DNA of 53,722 nt from contig JAIESX010000036.1 of NCBI GenBank assembly GCA_019745555.1, forward strand, positions 1-53,722. Reading direction: 5' to 3'. Shown one piece after another: positions 32,523-40,995 of this stretch (its first letter is position 1; every line of letters starts with the position of its first letter). Position numbers and translations under genes: made by a program. The DNA is from Burkholderiaceae bacterium (GTDB taxonomy: Bacteria > Pseudomonadota > Gammaproteobacteria > Burkholderiales > Burkholderiaceae_C). The notes under the pieces were generated by a model. The model saw only the letters and a list, made by a program, of their open reading frames with translations, searched no databases and was not told the DNA's origin.

Positions 32523-33487
32523 TTGCCGGACTCCTGCTCCATCAGCAGGTAGGTGTTGTAGGCGTTCATGCGGTTGGCCACGCGGAACAGCGGCAGGTGC
32601 TCGAACTGGCTCCAGTCGGTGGCCTGGTAGGCCTCCTCGAAAGGCTCCAGATTGGCGGCAGCCTGGCCCATGCTCTTGCGCAGGTAGACGAGGTAGTCGC
32701 GCGTGAGCTGCATGTCCTGACGCGCCTGCTGCGACAGTGGGCCGTGGCCAGGCACGACGACGGCGGCGTCGAAACCCAGGAGCTTTTCGAGTGCCAAGAT
32801 CCAGTGCCGGCTGTCGGCCTGTCCCACATAAGGGATGCGGCTGCGAAACACCAGGTCACCGGCGAACAGCACCTTCTCCGAGGGCAGGTAGACCACGAGA
32901 TCTTCGGGCGTGTGCGCGGGGCCGACGGCGCGGATCTCGAAACGCACGCCGCCGACGGTGAGGTCGCGGTCGCCGGCCAGCCATTCGTCGGCCTGGACCA
33001 GGCGCGTGTCCTCGTCGATCCAGGGCGCAAGCTCGCTGCGCGAGGCCTGCAGGCGCAGCTGCGCGGTGTCGGAGTTGAGGTAGAGCCGCGCGGCCTCGTG
33101 GGCGAGCACGCGCACGCCACGCGCGCGGAAGGTCTGCAGACCGTAGATGTGGTCCGCGTGGTAATGCGTGACGATGAGGTGGGTCACGGGCTGCGGCGTG
33201 ATGCGCGCGATCTGCTCGAGCAGGCGCTCGGCCAGCGCGGGCGAGCCCAGGGCGTCGATCACCACCACTCCGGCAGGCGTGATCACGAAGGCGGCGTTGG
33301 AGATGAAGTTCTGGTTGGCCGGCGAGCCCAGGGCCGAGACGCCCTCGACATACCAGGCGCTGGGCGCAACCTGCTGCGCGACCATGGGCGGCTCGCCGGC
33401 TGCCTGGGCCACACCGCAGCACAGGGCCAGAGCGGCCAGGGCGCGGCGGCCGAAGAATTGCAGCAGGTGCAGGGTGTTCATCATCAT
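32519..33487 (-). CDS. Secreted MBL-fold zinc hydrolase (SoxH-like)
   Basis: A 322-residue metallo-beta-lactamase-fold hydrolase with a signal peptide (ALAALALCCGVAQA). The metal motif THYHADH is complete near residues 107-113. Further ligands are in GPAHTPEDLVVY and LFAGDLVF, with VPGHGPLS near residue 246. Homologues occur beside sox or quinoprotein genes and are called SoxH or relay-system hydrolases; the substrate, perhaps a persulfide or thioester, is unproven. Three tandem ATGs (33481-33487) leave the first residue ambiguous. It is divergent from the YeeE transporter gene across a 79-base AT-rich control region. Confidence 0.87.
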   Translation of the reverse strand: MMMNTLHLLQFFGRRALAALALCCGVAQAAGEPPMVAQQVAPSAWYVEGVSALGSPANQNFISNAAFVITPAGVVVIDALGSPALAERLLEQIARITPQPVTHLIVTHYHADHIYGLQTFRARGVRVLAHEAARLYLNSDTAQLRLQASRSELAPWIDEDTRLVQADEWLAGDRDLTVGGVRFEIRAVGPAHTPEDLVVYLPSEKVLFAGDLVFRSRIPYVGQADSRHWILALEKLLGFDAAVVVPGHGPLSQQARQDMQLTRDYLVYLRKSMGQAAANLEPFEEAYQATDWSQFEHLPLFRVANRMNAYNTYLLMEQESGK

Positions 33488-33503
33488 GAAGATCGTGATT
33501 TGA

Positions 33504-33562
33504 GCCAGATCAAGTCTGGCCCGGCCAGTCGAAACTAGTATATAAGCAAATAGTAAATTAAC
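33504..33562. promoter_or_regulatory. Divergent control region of the metallohydrolase and YeeE genes
   Basis: A small hairpin (GCCAGA / TCTGGC at 33504-33520) is followed by an AT-rich block containing the direct repeats TAGTATA (33536-33542) and TAGTAAA (33551-33557), spaced 15 bases. The block has -10-like TATACT on the minus strand. AT-rich operators of this kind are typical for ArsR-type regulators, and one is encoded at 36953-37333, but no binding evidence exists. Confidence 0.4.
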
Positions 33563-33566
33563 GCCC

Positions 33567-34670
33567 GTGGACCTGACGCCCCTGATCGAGCGCTACGGCA
33601 CCGGCCACCTTCTGGCCGTGGCCGGGCTGGGCATCGGCCTGCTGTTCGGCTTCTTTGCACAGCGCTCGCGCTTCTGCCTGCGCGCGGCCACGCTGGAGTT
33701 CTGGCACGGCCGCTTCGGCGAGAAGCTGGCGGTCTGGCTGCTGGCCTTCTCGAGCGCAGTGGTGGCGGTGCAGGCGCTGATCCTGCTGCATGCGCTGGAC
33801 GTGAGCACGGCGCGCCAGCTGGCCACGCGCGGCAGCCTCTCGGGCGCCATCGTCGGTGGCCTGATGTTCGGCGCCGGCATGGTGATGACGCGCGGCTGCG
33901 CGAGCCGCCTGCTGGTGCTCTCGGCCAACGGCAATCTGCGCGCCCTGCTCTCCGGGCTGATCTTCGCCGTCACGGCCCAGGCCGCGCTGGGCGGGGTGCT
34001 GGCGCCGCTGCGGCATGAAATCAGCGGCTGGTGGACGGTGGAAGGCGGCGCAGCGCGCGACCTGCTGGCGCTCACCCACCTGGGCCACGCGGGCGGCCTG
34101 GCCGTGGGACTGGTCTGGTTCGCCGCGGCCTTGTACTTTGCGTTGCGCAGCGACCGCAGTCTCTGGAAATGGGTGGGCGGCATGGGCACAGGCCTGGCCG
34201 TGGCCGCGGGCTGGTGGGCCACGCACCTGATCGGCTCGCAGAGTTTTGACACCGTTCAGGTGCAGGGCCTGACCTTCAGTGGTCCCTCGGCCGAGTGGCT
34301 GATGCGCGTGCTGGCCTCACCGGCGCCGCCGATCGGCTTCGACTTCGGCCTGCTGCCCGGCGTGTTCGCGGGCTCGCTGCTAGGCGCGCTGCTGGGCCGC
34401 GACTTCAAGCTCGAAGGTTTCAAGGACGGCTACAGCATGCGCCGCTACATCGCGGGCGCCATGCTCATGGGCTTCGGCTCCATGCTCGCGGGCGGCTGCG
34501 CCGTGGGCGCGGGGATGACAGGTGGTGCGATCTTCGCGCTCACGGCCTGGCTGGCGCTGCTGGGCATGTGGGCCGGCGCCGGCCTGACCGACCGACTGCT
34601 CGATGCCGATGCGCAGCCGGCGCCAGCGCAGCGTGTGGCGCAGACCGCGGCCACCATCCAGGCCCCTTGA
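33567..34670 (+). CDS. YeeE/YedE family sulfur-compound transporter
   Basis: A 367-residue polytopic membrane protein with about nine or ten helices. Conserved cysteine-containing family motifs are RSRFCLR (near residue 32), TRGCASR (near 111) and LAGGCAVGAGMTGG (near 309). YeeE/TsuA homologues import thiosulfate by passing it along such cysteines. The start is a GTG at 33567; no earlier ATG is available. It begins 79 bases from the divergent metallohydrolase and precedes fccA by 114 bases. Function as an importer of thiosulfate or another sulfane-sulfur species is inferred from family and context. Confidence 0.9.
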   Translation: MDLTPLIERYGTGHLLAVAGLGIGLLFGFFAQRSRFCLRAATLEFWHGRFGEKLAVWLLAFSSAVVAVQALILLHALDVSTARQLATRGSLSGAIVGGLMFGAGMVMTRGCASRLLVLSANGNLRALLSGLIFAVTAQAALGGVLAPLRHEISGWWTVEGGAARDLLALTHLGHAGGLAVGLVWFAAALYFALRSDRSLWKWVGGMGTGLAVAAGWWATHLIGSQSFDTVQVQGLTFSGPSAEWLMRVLASPAPPIGFDFGLLPGVFAGSLLGALLGRDFKLEGFKDGYSMRRYIAGAMLMGFGSMLAGGCAVGAGMTGGAIFALTAWLALLGMWAGAGLTDRLLDADAQPAPAQRVAQTAATIQAP

Positions 34671-34721
34671 GGAACGGTTGCGCCAAAGCGCTAACATCCT
34701 GCGGGTAAACACCGGCGACAG

Positions 34722-34784
34722 GAGATCAGCCGATCTCTATATTCGTCTTTGGTGATATTTGTGCAACCTTGCAGGAGACTCCCG
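34722..34784 (+). promoter_or_regulatory. Promoter/operator region of fccAB
   Basis: The 16-base near-palindrome GAGATCAGCCGATCTC (34722-34737, six-base arms) is followed directly by an AT-rich stretch with TATATT (34738-34743) and GATATT (34754-34759), then a CAGGAG Shine-Dalgarno 7 bases before the fccA ATG. This is the likely start and control site of the fcc operon; the exact promoter is not certain. Confidence 0.4.
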
Positions 34785-35102
34785 ATGCACCTCAAAACTT
34801 CACTCGCCGTGCTGCTGCTCGGTGGACTGACGGCCAGCCCCGTCTTCGCCCAGGACGCCGCCCGTCTGCACCAGCGGGCGCTGGCCGCCACCTGTGCCAA
34901 CTGCCACGGCACCGACGGCCGCACCGTGCAGGGCTCGGCCGTGCCCTCGCTGGCCGGGATGCCCAAGGACTACATGATCCAGCAGATGAAGGCGTTCAAG
35001 GATGGCAGCCGTCCCGCCACGGTGATGCACCAGCTGGCCAAGGGACTGACGGACGAGCAGATCGAATCTGCCGCCGCCTATTTCTCGACCCTCAAGCGCT
35101 GA
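34785..35102 (+). CDS. fccA: Flavocytochrome c cytochrome subunit
   Basis: A 105-residue monohaem class I cytochrome c. The signal peptide ends near ASPVFA/Q (residues 1-22). The haem motif CANCH is at residues 37-41, and Met81 in ATVMHQLAKG is the likely axial ligand. The length and the AKGLTDEQIESAAAYFSTLK ending match the single-domain cytochrome partner of sulfide dehydrogenase. It accepts electrons from FccB, encoded 13 bases downstream, and passes them to the respiratory chain. The ATG at 34785 has a good Shine-Dalgarno. Confidence 0.9.
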   Translation: MHLKTSLAVLLLGGLTASPVFAQDAARLHQRALAATCANCHGTDGRTVQGSAVPSLAGMPKDYMIQQMKAFKDGSRPATVMHQLAKGLTDEQIESAAAYFSTLKR

Positions 35103-35115
35103 AGGAGACCCGACC

Positions 35116-36399
35116 ATGAAACGCCGCAATTTTGTCCAGGCCTCGCTCGCGCTCGGCTCGCTCTCCTCGCTTTCGCTCGTGGGCTGCGCCACCACGGCGC
35201 CGATCCCCGCCAAGGCCAAGGTCGTCGTGATCGGCGGCGGCTACGGTGGTGCCACGGCCGCCAAGTACGTGCGCATGCTCTCCAACTACCAGATCGACGT
35301 GGTGCTGGTCGAGCCCAATGACGCCTTCATCTCCTGCCCGATCTCCAATCTCGTGATCGGCGGCTCCAAGACCATGGGCGACATCACCACGCCCTATGAC
35401 AAGCTGCGCAGCAACCACGGGGTGATCCATGCGCGTGACCTGGCGAGCAAGATCGACCCGGCCAAGAAGACCGTCACGCTGGCCGGTGGTGCCACCATCG
35501 CCTACGACAAGCTCATCCTCTCGCCCGGCATCGACATGATGTGGAACAGCATCGAGGGGCTCAAGGAAGCCAGCGCCGCGGGCCAGATCCTGCAGGCCTG
35601 GAAGGCCGGTCCCGAGACTGTGGCGCTGCGCCGCCAGCTCGAGGCCATGCCCGACGGCGGCGTCTACGCCATTGCCGTGCCGCTGGCGCCCTACCGCTGC
35701 CCGCCCGGCCCCTACGAGCGCGCCAGCCAGGTGGCGAGCTACTTCAAGAAGGCCAAGCCGAAATCCAAGGTGCTGATCCTCGACGCCAACCCGGACGTGA
35801 CATCCAAGGGCCCGCTGTTCAAGAAGTTCTGGGCCGAGAACTACGCCGGCATGCTGGAGTTCCGCGGCAACCACAAGGCGATCGCGGTCGACGCACGCAC
35901 GAAGACCGTGAAGTTCGAGACCGCCGACGACGTCAAGGCCGATGTGCTCAACGTGCTGCCGAACATGAGCGCAGGCACCATCGCCATGCAGACCGGCCTG
36001 GCCAATGCCAACGCGCGCTGGTGCAATGTGGACTACCAGACCTTCGAGTCGACTGCGGCCAAGGACATCCATGTGATCGGCGACTCCGTGCTGGCCGCGC
36101 CGCTGATGCCCAAGTCCGGCCACATGGCCAACTCGCACGGCAAGGTGGTGGCCGCCGCCGTGGTGGCCCAGCTCTCGGGCCTGCCGGTCAACCCGCAGCC
36201 GCTGCTGACCAACACCTGCTACAGCTTCGTCAACGACAAGCTCGTGGTGCACGTGGCCTCGGTCCACCAGTACGTGGCGGCGGAGAAGACCTACAAGACC
36301 GTGCCCGGCTCGGGGGGTGTTTCCACCGCACCCAACGAGCTCGAAGGCGTGTACGCCATGAACTGGGCACAGAACATCTGGGCCGACTCGCTGCTCTGA
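35116..36399 (+). CDS. fccB: Flavocytochrome c sulfide dehydrogenase flavoprotein subunit
   Basis: A 427-residue periplasmic flavoprotein that oxidises sulfide. The N-terminus MKRRNFVQASLALGSLSSLS has a twin-arginine pattern (RRNF) and also a lipobox-like LVGC ending at Cys24. The FAD-binding Rossmann motif is VVVIGGGYGGATAAKYV (36-52). Cys74 in FISCPISN corresponds to the cysteine that binds FAD covalently in the known enzyme. Cys195 (PYRCPPGPYERA) and a later cysteine are the likely redox-active pair. The GDSVLAAPLMPKSGHMANS region contacts FAD. It is followed by a hairpin and a DsrE gene. Confidence 0.95.
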   Translation: MKRRNFVQASLALGSLSSLSLVGCATTAPIPAKAKVVVIGGGYGGATAAKYVRMLSNYQIDVVLVEPNDAFISCPISNLVIGGSKTMGDITTPYDKLRSNHGVIHARDLASKIDPAKKTVTLAGGATIAYDKLILSPGIDMMWNSIEGLKEASAAGQILQAWKAGPETVALRRQLEAMPDGGVYAIAVPLAPYRCPPGPYERASQVASYFKKAKPKSKVLILDANPDVTSKGPLFKKFWAENYAGMLEFRGNHKAIAVDARTKTVKFETADDVKADVLNVLPNMSAGTIAMQTGLANANARWCNVDYQTFESTAAKDIHVIGDSVLAAPLMPKSGHMANSHGKVVAAAVVAQLSGLPVNPQPLLTNTCYSFVNDKLVVHVASVHQYVAAEKTYKTVPGSGGVSTAPNELEGVYAMNWAQNIWADSLL

Positions 36400-36405
36400 T
36401 CCCGC

Positions 36406-36427
36406 GGGCCGGCGTACGCGCCGGCCC
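36406..36427 (+). terminator. Hairpin between fccB and the DsrE gene
   Basis: GGGCCGGCG (36406-36414) and CGCCGGCCC (36419-36427) form a nine-base GC stem with a TACG loop, followed by TTTCCCTT. It starts six bases after the fccB stop codon. The weak T-tract suggests partial termination or protection of the fcc transcript, giving differential expression within the operon. Confidence 0.5.
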
Positions 36428-36452
36428 TTTCCCTTGCTTCAGGAACACCGCT

Positions 36453-36884
36453 ATGTACAAGATCCTGGCCGCCCTGGCCCTTACCGTTTTCTCACTGATG
36501 AGCACTCCCGCCCACGCACAGGCCACGCCGCAAACCAAGGCGGTCTACCACGTCAACACCGATGTCAACACGGTGTCGGCCATCCTCAACAACATCCGCA
36601 ACCACCTCAACGCCGCCCCGAAGGACAAGATCGTGGTGGTCACGCACGGCCCCGGCATCAACTTCCTGCTGCAGGACGCCAAGGACAGCCAGGGCCGCGA
36701 GTTCAGCGGCACGGTGTCCGATCTCAGCAGCAAGGGCGTGGACTTCCGCGTCTGCAACAACACGCTGACCGTGCGCAACATCAGCGCCGACAAGCTGCTG
36801 ATGGAAGCCAAGGTCGTGCCCTCGGGCGTGGCCGAGGTGGCCCGTCTGCAGGCCCAGGAAGGCTACGTCTACCTCAAGCCCTGA
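36453..36884 (+). CDS. Periplasmic DsrE-family protein
   Basis: A 143-residue secreted protein of the DsrE/DsrF-like fold. Signal peptide MYKILAALALTVFSLMSTPA ends near AHA/Q. The mature domain shows KAVYHVNTDV and IVVVTHGPGINFLL strands. Cys101 in VDFRVCNNTL is the conserved cysteine that in DsrE and TusD-type proteins carries persulfide sulfur. A periplasmic location next to FccB suggests it takes sulfane sulfur released by sulfide oxidation. An AGGAAC Shine-Dalgarno is present. A strong terminator follows. Confidence 0.85.
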   Translation: MYKILAALALTVFSLMSTPAHAQATPQTKAVYHVNTDVNTVSAILNNIRNHLNAAPKDKIVVVTHGPGINFLLQDAKDSQGREFSGTVSDLSSKGVDFRVCNNTLTVRNISADKLLMEAKVVPSGVAEVARLQAQEGYVYLKP

Positions 36885-36902
36885 GCCAGACCACACCATG
36901 AC

Positions 36903-36933
36903 AAAGGGGCCTCGCGAGGCCCCTTTCTTTTTT
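36903..36933 (+). terminator. Rho-independent terminator of the fcc-dsrE operon
   Basis: A perfect 24-base palindrome (36903-36926, arms AAAGGGGCCTCG and its complement) is followed by a C and six T residues (36928-36933). This is the clearest intrinsic terminator of the window. It ends the plus-strand sulfur operon just before the convergent ArsR regulator. Confidence 0.92.
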
Positions 36934-36952
36934 CTGATGCCGCCGGAGCGTC

Positions 36953-37333
36953 TCAGGCTGCGCGGTGCGAGACGGCAGCCCCCTCTTCCGCAGGCTGGTA
37001 GGTGGCCTCGGTGGCGATCTGGGTACACACGGCGCGGCACAGCGCCGCCACGCGGTCATCGACGATGCGGTAATAGATCTGCACGCCCTCGCGGCGCTTG
37101 CCCAGTACGCCGGCCTGGTACAGCGTCGTGAGGTGCTGCGACATATTGGGCTGGGTGGTGTCGATCTTGCTCAGCAGGTAGCTGACGTTGCGCTCGCCGT
37201 CACAGAGATGGCTGATGATCTTCAGGCGCATGGGCGCCGACATGACACGAAAAACTTCCGCTGCGAGCTCGAACACCTGGTCCGGCTCGGTGACGGGCGC
37301 GGCCGGGGTCGTCTGCATGGAACGTTTGCTCAT
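36953..37333 (-). CDS. ArsR-family persulfide-type regulator (SqrR/BigR-like)
   Basis: A 126-residue winged-helix repressor. DNA-binding helices lie around TTQPNMSQHLTTLYQAGVLG (60-78), followed by the wing KRREGVQIYYRI. It has three cysteines: Cys44 (SHLCDGE), and Cys99 and Cys103 (ALCRAVCTQ). In SqrR and BigR two cysteines at equivalent places, one in the helix before the recognition motif and one near the C-terminal helix, form a persulfide bridge on exposure to sulfane sulfur. Its gene is tail-to-tail with the fcc-dsrE operon, so control of that operon and of YeeE is the natural inference. ArsR metal sensing cannot be excluded but the context favours sulfur. Confidence 0.88.
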   Translation of the reverse strand: MSKRSMQTTPAAPVTEPDQVFELAAEVFRVMSAPMRLKIISHLCDGERNVSYLLSKIDTTQPNMSQHLTTLYQAGVLGKRREGVQIYYRIVDDRVAALCRAVCTQIATEATYQPAEEGAAVSHRAA

Positions 37334-37340
37334 GGCGGGA

Positions 37341-37370
37341 CCTTTATATCAGTACATGCGCATTCTACAT
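37341..37370 (-). promoter_or_regulatory. Promoter/operator of the ArsR-type gene
   Basis: The 54-base gap upstream of the regulator contains the perfect palindrome ATGCGCAT (37356-37363) with flanking GTAC and CTAC, and a -10-like TATAAA (37343-37348 on the minus strand). An autoregulatory ArsR site here would be typical. The exact operator is uncertain. Confidence 0.4.
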
Positions 37371-37387
37371 AGCGGCAGGCTTGTTGC

Positions 37388-39013
37388 TCAGCTGCCTTTG
37401 CTGCGCAAGGTGCGGCTGAGCAACAGCACGGGAATCAAGCCCACCAGCACCAGGGCCAGGGCCGGCAGGGCCGCCTCGCCCAGGCGCTCGTCGCGCGCCA
37501 GCTGGTAGGCCACCACGGCCAGGGTGTCGCTGTCGAAGGGACGCAGCACCAGGGTGGCCGGCAGCTCCTTCATGACGTCCACGAAGACCAGCAGGGTGGC
37601 GGCCATGACCGGACGGCGCAGCAGCGGCCAGTGCACACGGCGCAGCAGGCCCCAGCCTCCGCTGCCCAGCAGGCGCGCGCTGTCGTCCAGATTGGCCGGG
37701 ATGCGGGCGTAGCCACTCTGCACCGACTGCAGGGCCACGGCCACGAAGCGCACGAGGTAGGCCCAGATCAGGCCAAGCGAGGTGGCCGTGACCCAGTAGG
37801 CCGGGCCGGCCTGGGGCCAGCGGGCCTGCACCCAGCCCACGGGCAGCAGCAGGCCCACGACAACGACGGCGCCGGGCACGGCATAGCCCAGGCTGGCGAG
37901 CCAGACCACGGCACGCGTGAGCGCATCAGGCAGGCGACGCAGTGCATAGGCCAGCAGCAGAGCCAGGCCTACGGCCAGCACGGAGGCCAGCAGGCCCAGG
38001 CGCACGCTGTGGCCGGCCCAGCCCCAGAAACGCTCCCAGGGGAGCTCGGTCGATTCGCCGACCAGCGGGCGCAGCATGAAGAGCACGGGCGCGACGAAGC
38101 CCATGAGGATGGGCAGCAGGCAGACCGCCCAGGCCGCGGCACGCTGCCAGCCCCGCAGCCGCACGGGCTGGGCCTCGGCGCCGGCCGCGCGGCCCAGGCG
38201 CGCGCTGACGAAACGCAGGCGCGCGCGCGAACGGTGCTCCAGCCAGAGCAGCAGGGCCACGAAGCCCAGCAGCAGGGTGGCGAGCTGGGCCGCGGCGATA
38301 CGGTTGTCCATGGCCAGCCAGGCCTTGTAGATCCCGGCCGTGAAGGTCTGGATGCCGAAGTAGCTGGCCACGCCGAAGTCGGCCAGGGTCTCCATCAGCG
38401 CCAGCGCCACCCCGGCGGCCACGGCCGGTCGGGCCAGCGGCAGGGCCACTTCCCGGATGCGACGCGTCAGGGGCGCGCCGAGCAGGCGGGCCGCCTCCAT
38501 CAGGTGTGAGGCGCGCTCGGCCAGCGCCGCGCGCGCCAGCAGATAGACATAGGGATAGAGCGTGAAGCTCATGACCCAGGCCGCGCCCGCGGTGTTGCGG
38601 ATCTCGGGGAAGACCCGGCCCTCCCAGCCCGTGGCGGCGCGCAGCCCCGTCTGCAGGGGCCCGCTGTACTGCAGGAAGTCGGTGTAGGCGTAGGCCACCA
38701 CATAGGCCGGCACGGCCAGCGGCAGCAGCAAGGCCCATTCGAAGACACGCCGGCCCGGGAAGTCGAACAGGGTGACGGCTGCAGCCGTGGACAGGCCCAG
38801 GACGATGACCCCGGCCGTCACGAGCGCGCAGAGCCAGAGCGTGGTGGCCAGGTAGTCCGGCAGCACCGTGGCCGCCATGGCGCGCAGGATGTCCAGCGCC
38901 TGGGCCTCGGCAGCGCCTGCGGGCCACCAGGCGCCGAGCAGGGCCAGCACCGGCAGCATCAGGGCCACGGTGAACAGCAACAGGAGGAAATGGCGCAGGC
39001 GGGTCTGGGGCAT
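37388..39013 (-). CDS. fbpB: Ferric-iron ABC transporter permease
   Basis: A 541-residue inner-membrane permease with two fused copies of the binding-protein-dependent transport domain, typical of Fe3+ transporters (FbpB/SfuB). Each copy has an EAA-type loop (EAARLLGAPLTRRIREVALP and the second near DSARLLGSGGWGLLRRVHWP). About twelve hydrophobic segments are visible. I chose the ATG at 39013 (MPQTRLRHFLLLL); the open frame upstream includes the intergenic Fur-like site. It is divergent from the ATPase gene with an 82-base shared control region. No binding-protein gene is in the window. Confidence 0.92.
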   Translation of the reverse strand: MPQTRLRHFLLLLFTVALMLPVLALLGAWWPAGAAEAQALDILRAMAATVLPDYLATTLWLCALVTAGVIVLGLSTAAAVTLFDFPGRRVFEWALLLPLAVPAYVVAYAYTDFLQYSGPLQTGLRAATGWEGRVFPEIRNTAGAAWVMSFTLYPYVYLLARAALAERASHLMEAARLLGAPLTRRIREVALPLARPAVAAGVALALMETLADFGVASYFGIQTFTAGIYKAWLAMDNRIAAAQLATLLLGFVALLLWLEHRSRARLRFVSARLGRAAGAEAQPVRLRGWQRAAAWAVCLLPILMGFVAPVLFMLRPLVGESTELPWERFWGWAGHSVRLGLLASVLAVGLALLLAYALRRLPDALTRAVVWLASLGYAVPGAVVVVGLLLPVGWVQARWPQAGPAYWVTATSLGLIWAYLVRFVAVALQSVQSGYARIPANLDDSARLLGSGGWGLLRRVHWPLLRRPVMAATLLVFVDVMKELPATLVLRPFDSDTLAVVAYQLARDERLGEAALPALALVLVGLIPVLLLSRTLRSKGS

Positions 39014-39095
39014 GACGGGCCCGCGCAGGCATAGGCATGGCAGGCGAAATGAGAATTGTAAGCACCTACAATAGGCTGGCCCCGATACCTCCTCC
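39014..39095. promoter_or_regulatory. Divergent fbpB-fbpC control region with weak Fur-like site
   Basis: AATGAGAAT at 39048-39056 matches AATGATAAT, the left core of the Fur box, at eight of nine positions, but the right half is poorly conserved (about 11 of 19 overall by my count). A TACAAT -10-like hexamer (39067-39072) serves the ATPase gene. Iron control through Fur is plausible but unproven. Confidence 0.4.
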
Positions 39096-40224
<1,129 letters not shown>

Positions 40225-40235
<11 letters not shown>

Positions 40236-40995
40236 GATTACGCAGTCTGCCGATCTCGTTGCGCAGCGTCTCGGCCCAGGCACGCCGCTCGCGGCCCTGC
40301 GCCTGCTGCGGCACACCGAAGACGATGCGCACCGTGATGCCGCGCGCGCGTACCGTGCGCCAGACCGAACCCAGCAGCGTGTCGTCGCCCACATAGCAGG
40401 GCGCGAGGCTGCGCTCGCCGCGCGCATCCAGGAACTGCAGCGCCACAGGCTGTACCGGCGAGCCGGCGGTGATGGCCGCCTGCAGCAGGTTGGCGTGGAA
40501 GGGCAGCAGATCCACACCGTCGCTGGTGGTGCCTTCGGGAAAGACCGCCAGCACATCGCCCGTGCGCAGGCTGTCGGCCATGTGGTGCACCACGCGCATG
40601 GCGTCGCGGCGCGACTCGCGCTGGATGAAGAGCGTGCCCACTCCCGAGGCCAGCGCACCGATCAGCGGCCAGCGCGCCACGTCGGCCTTGGAAACGAAGC
40701 GGCAGAAGCGCGCCGCGTGCAGCGAGGTGATGTCCAGCCAGGAGATGTGGTTGGCCACCAGCAGCAGCGGACCGGGCAGCGTGGCCTCGCCTTCGACCTG
40801 CAGCCGGATGCCCAGATGCGCGAGCATCGCGCGTGACCACACCTGCACGCGCAGGGCGCGTTGCTCGGCGCTGAGGCGCGGGAAGCGCAGCAGGATGGTC
40901 AGCAGGCCGGCGAGGATGTGCAGCAGCGCACGACCCAGGCGCCAGGCGGCACGAAGGCGCGAAACCTCAGTCTTGGTGGTACGCAATCTGCCCAC
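40225..40995 (-). CDS. plsC: Lysophospholipid (1-acylglycerol-3-phosphate) acyltransferase
   Basis: A membrane-associated acyltransferase of about 256 residues. The catalytic HX4D motif is NHISWLD, followed by the substrate motif FPEGTTSDG. An N-terminal hydrophobic helix (LGRALLHILAGLLTILL) anchors it. No ATG fits: the frame runs back into the pyrC' gene, and I suggest a GTG at 40995 (or TTG at 40986), both inside the last codons of pyrC'. It probably converts lysophosphatidic to phosphatidic acid, or acylates ornithine or other lysolipids. It is coupled to the pyr operon by overlap. Confidence 0.88.
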
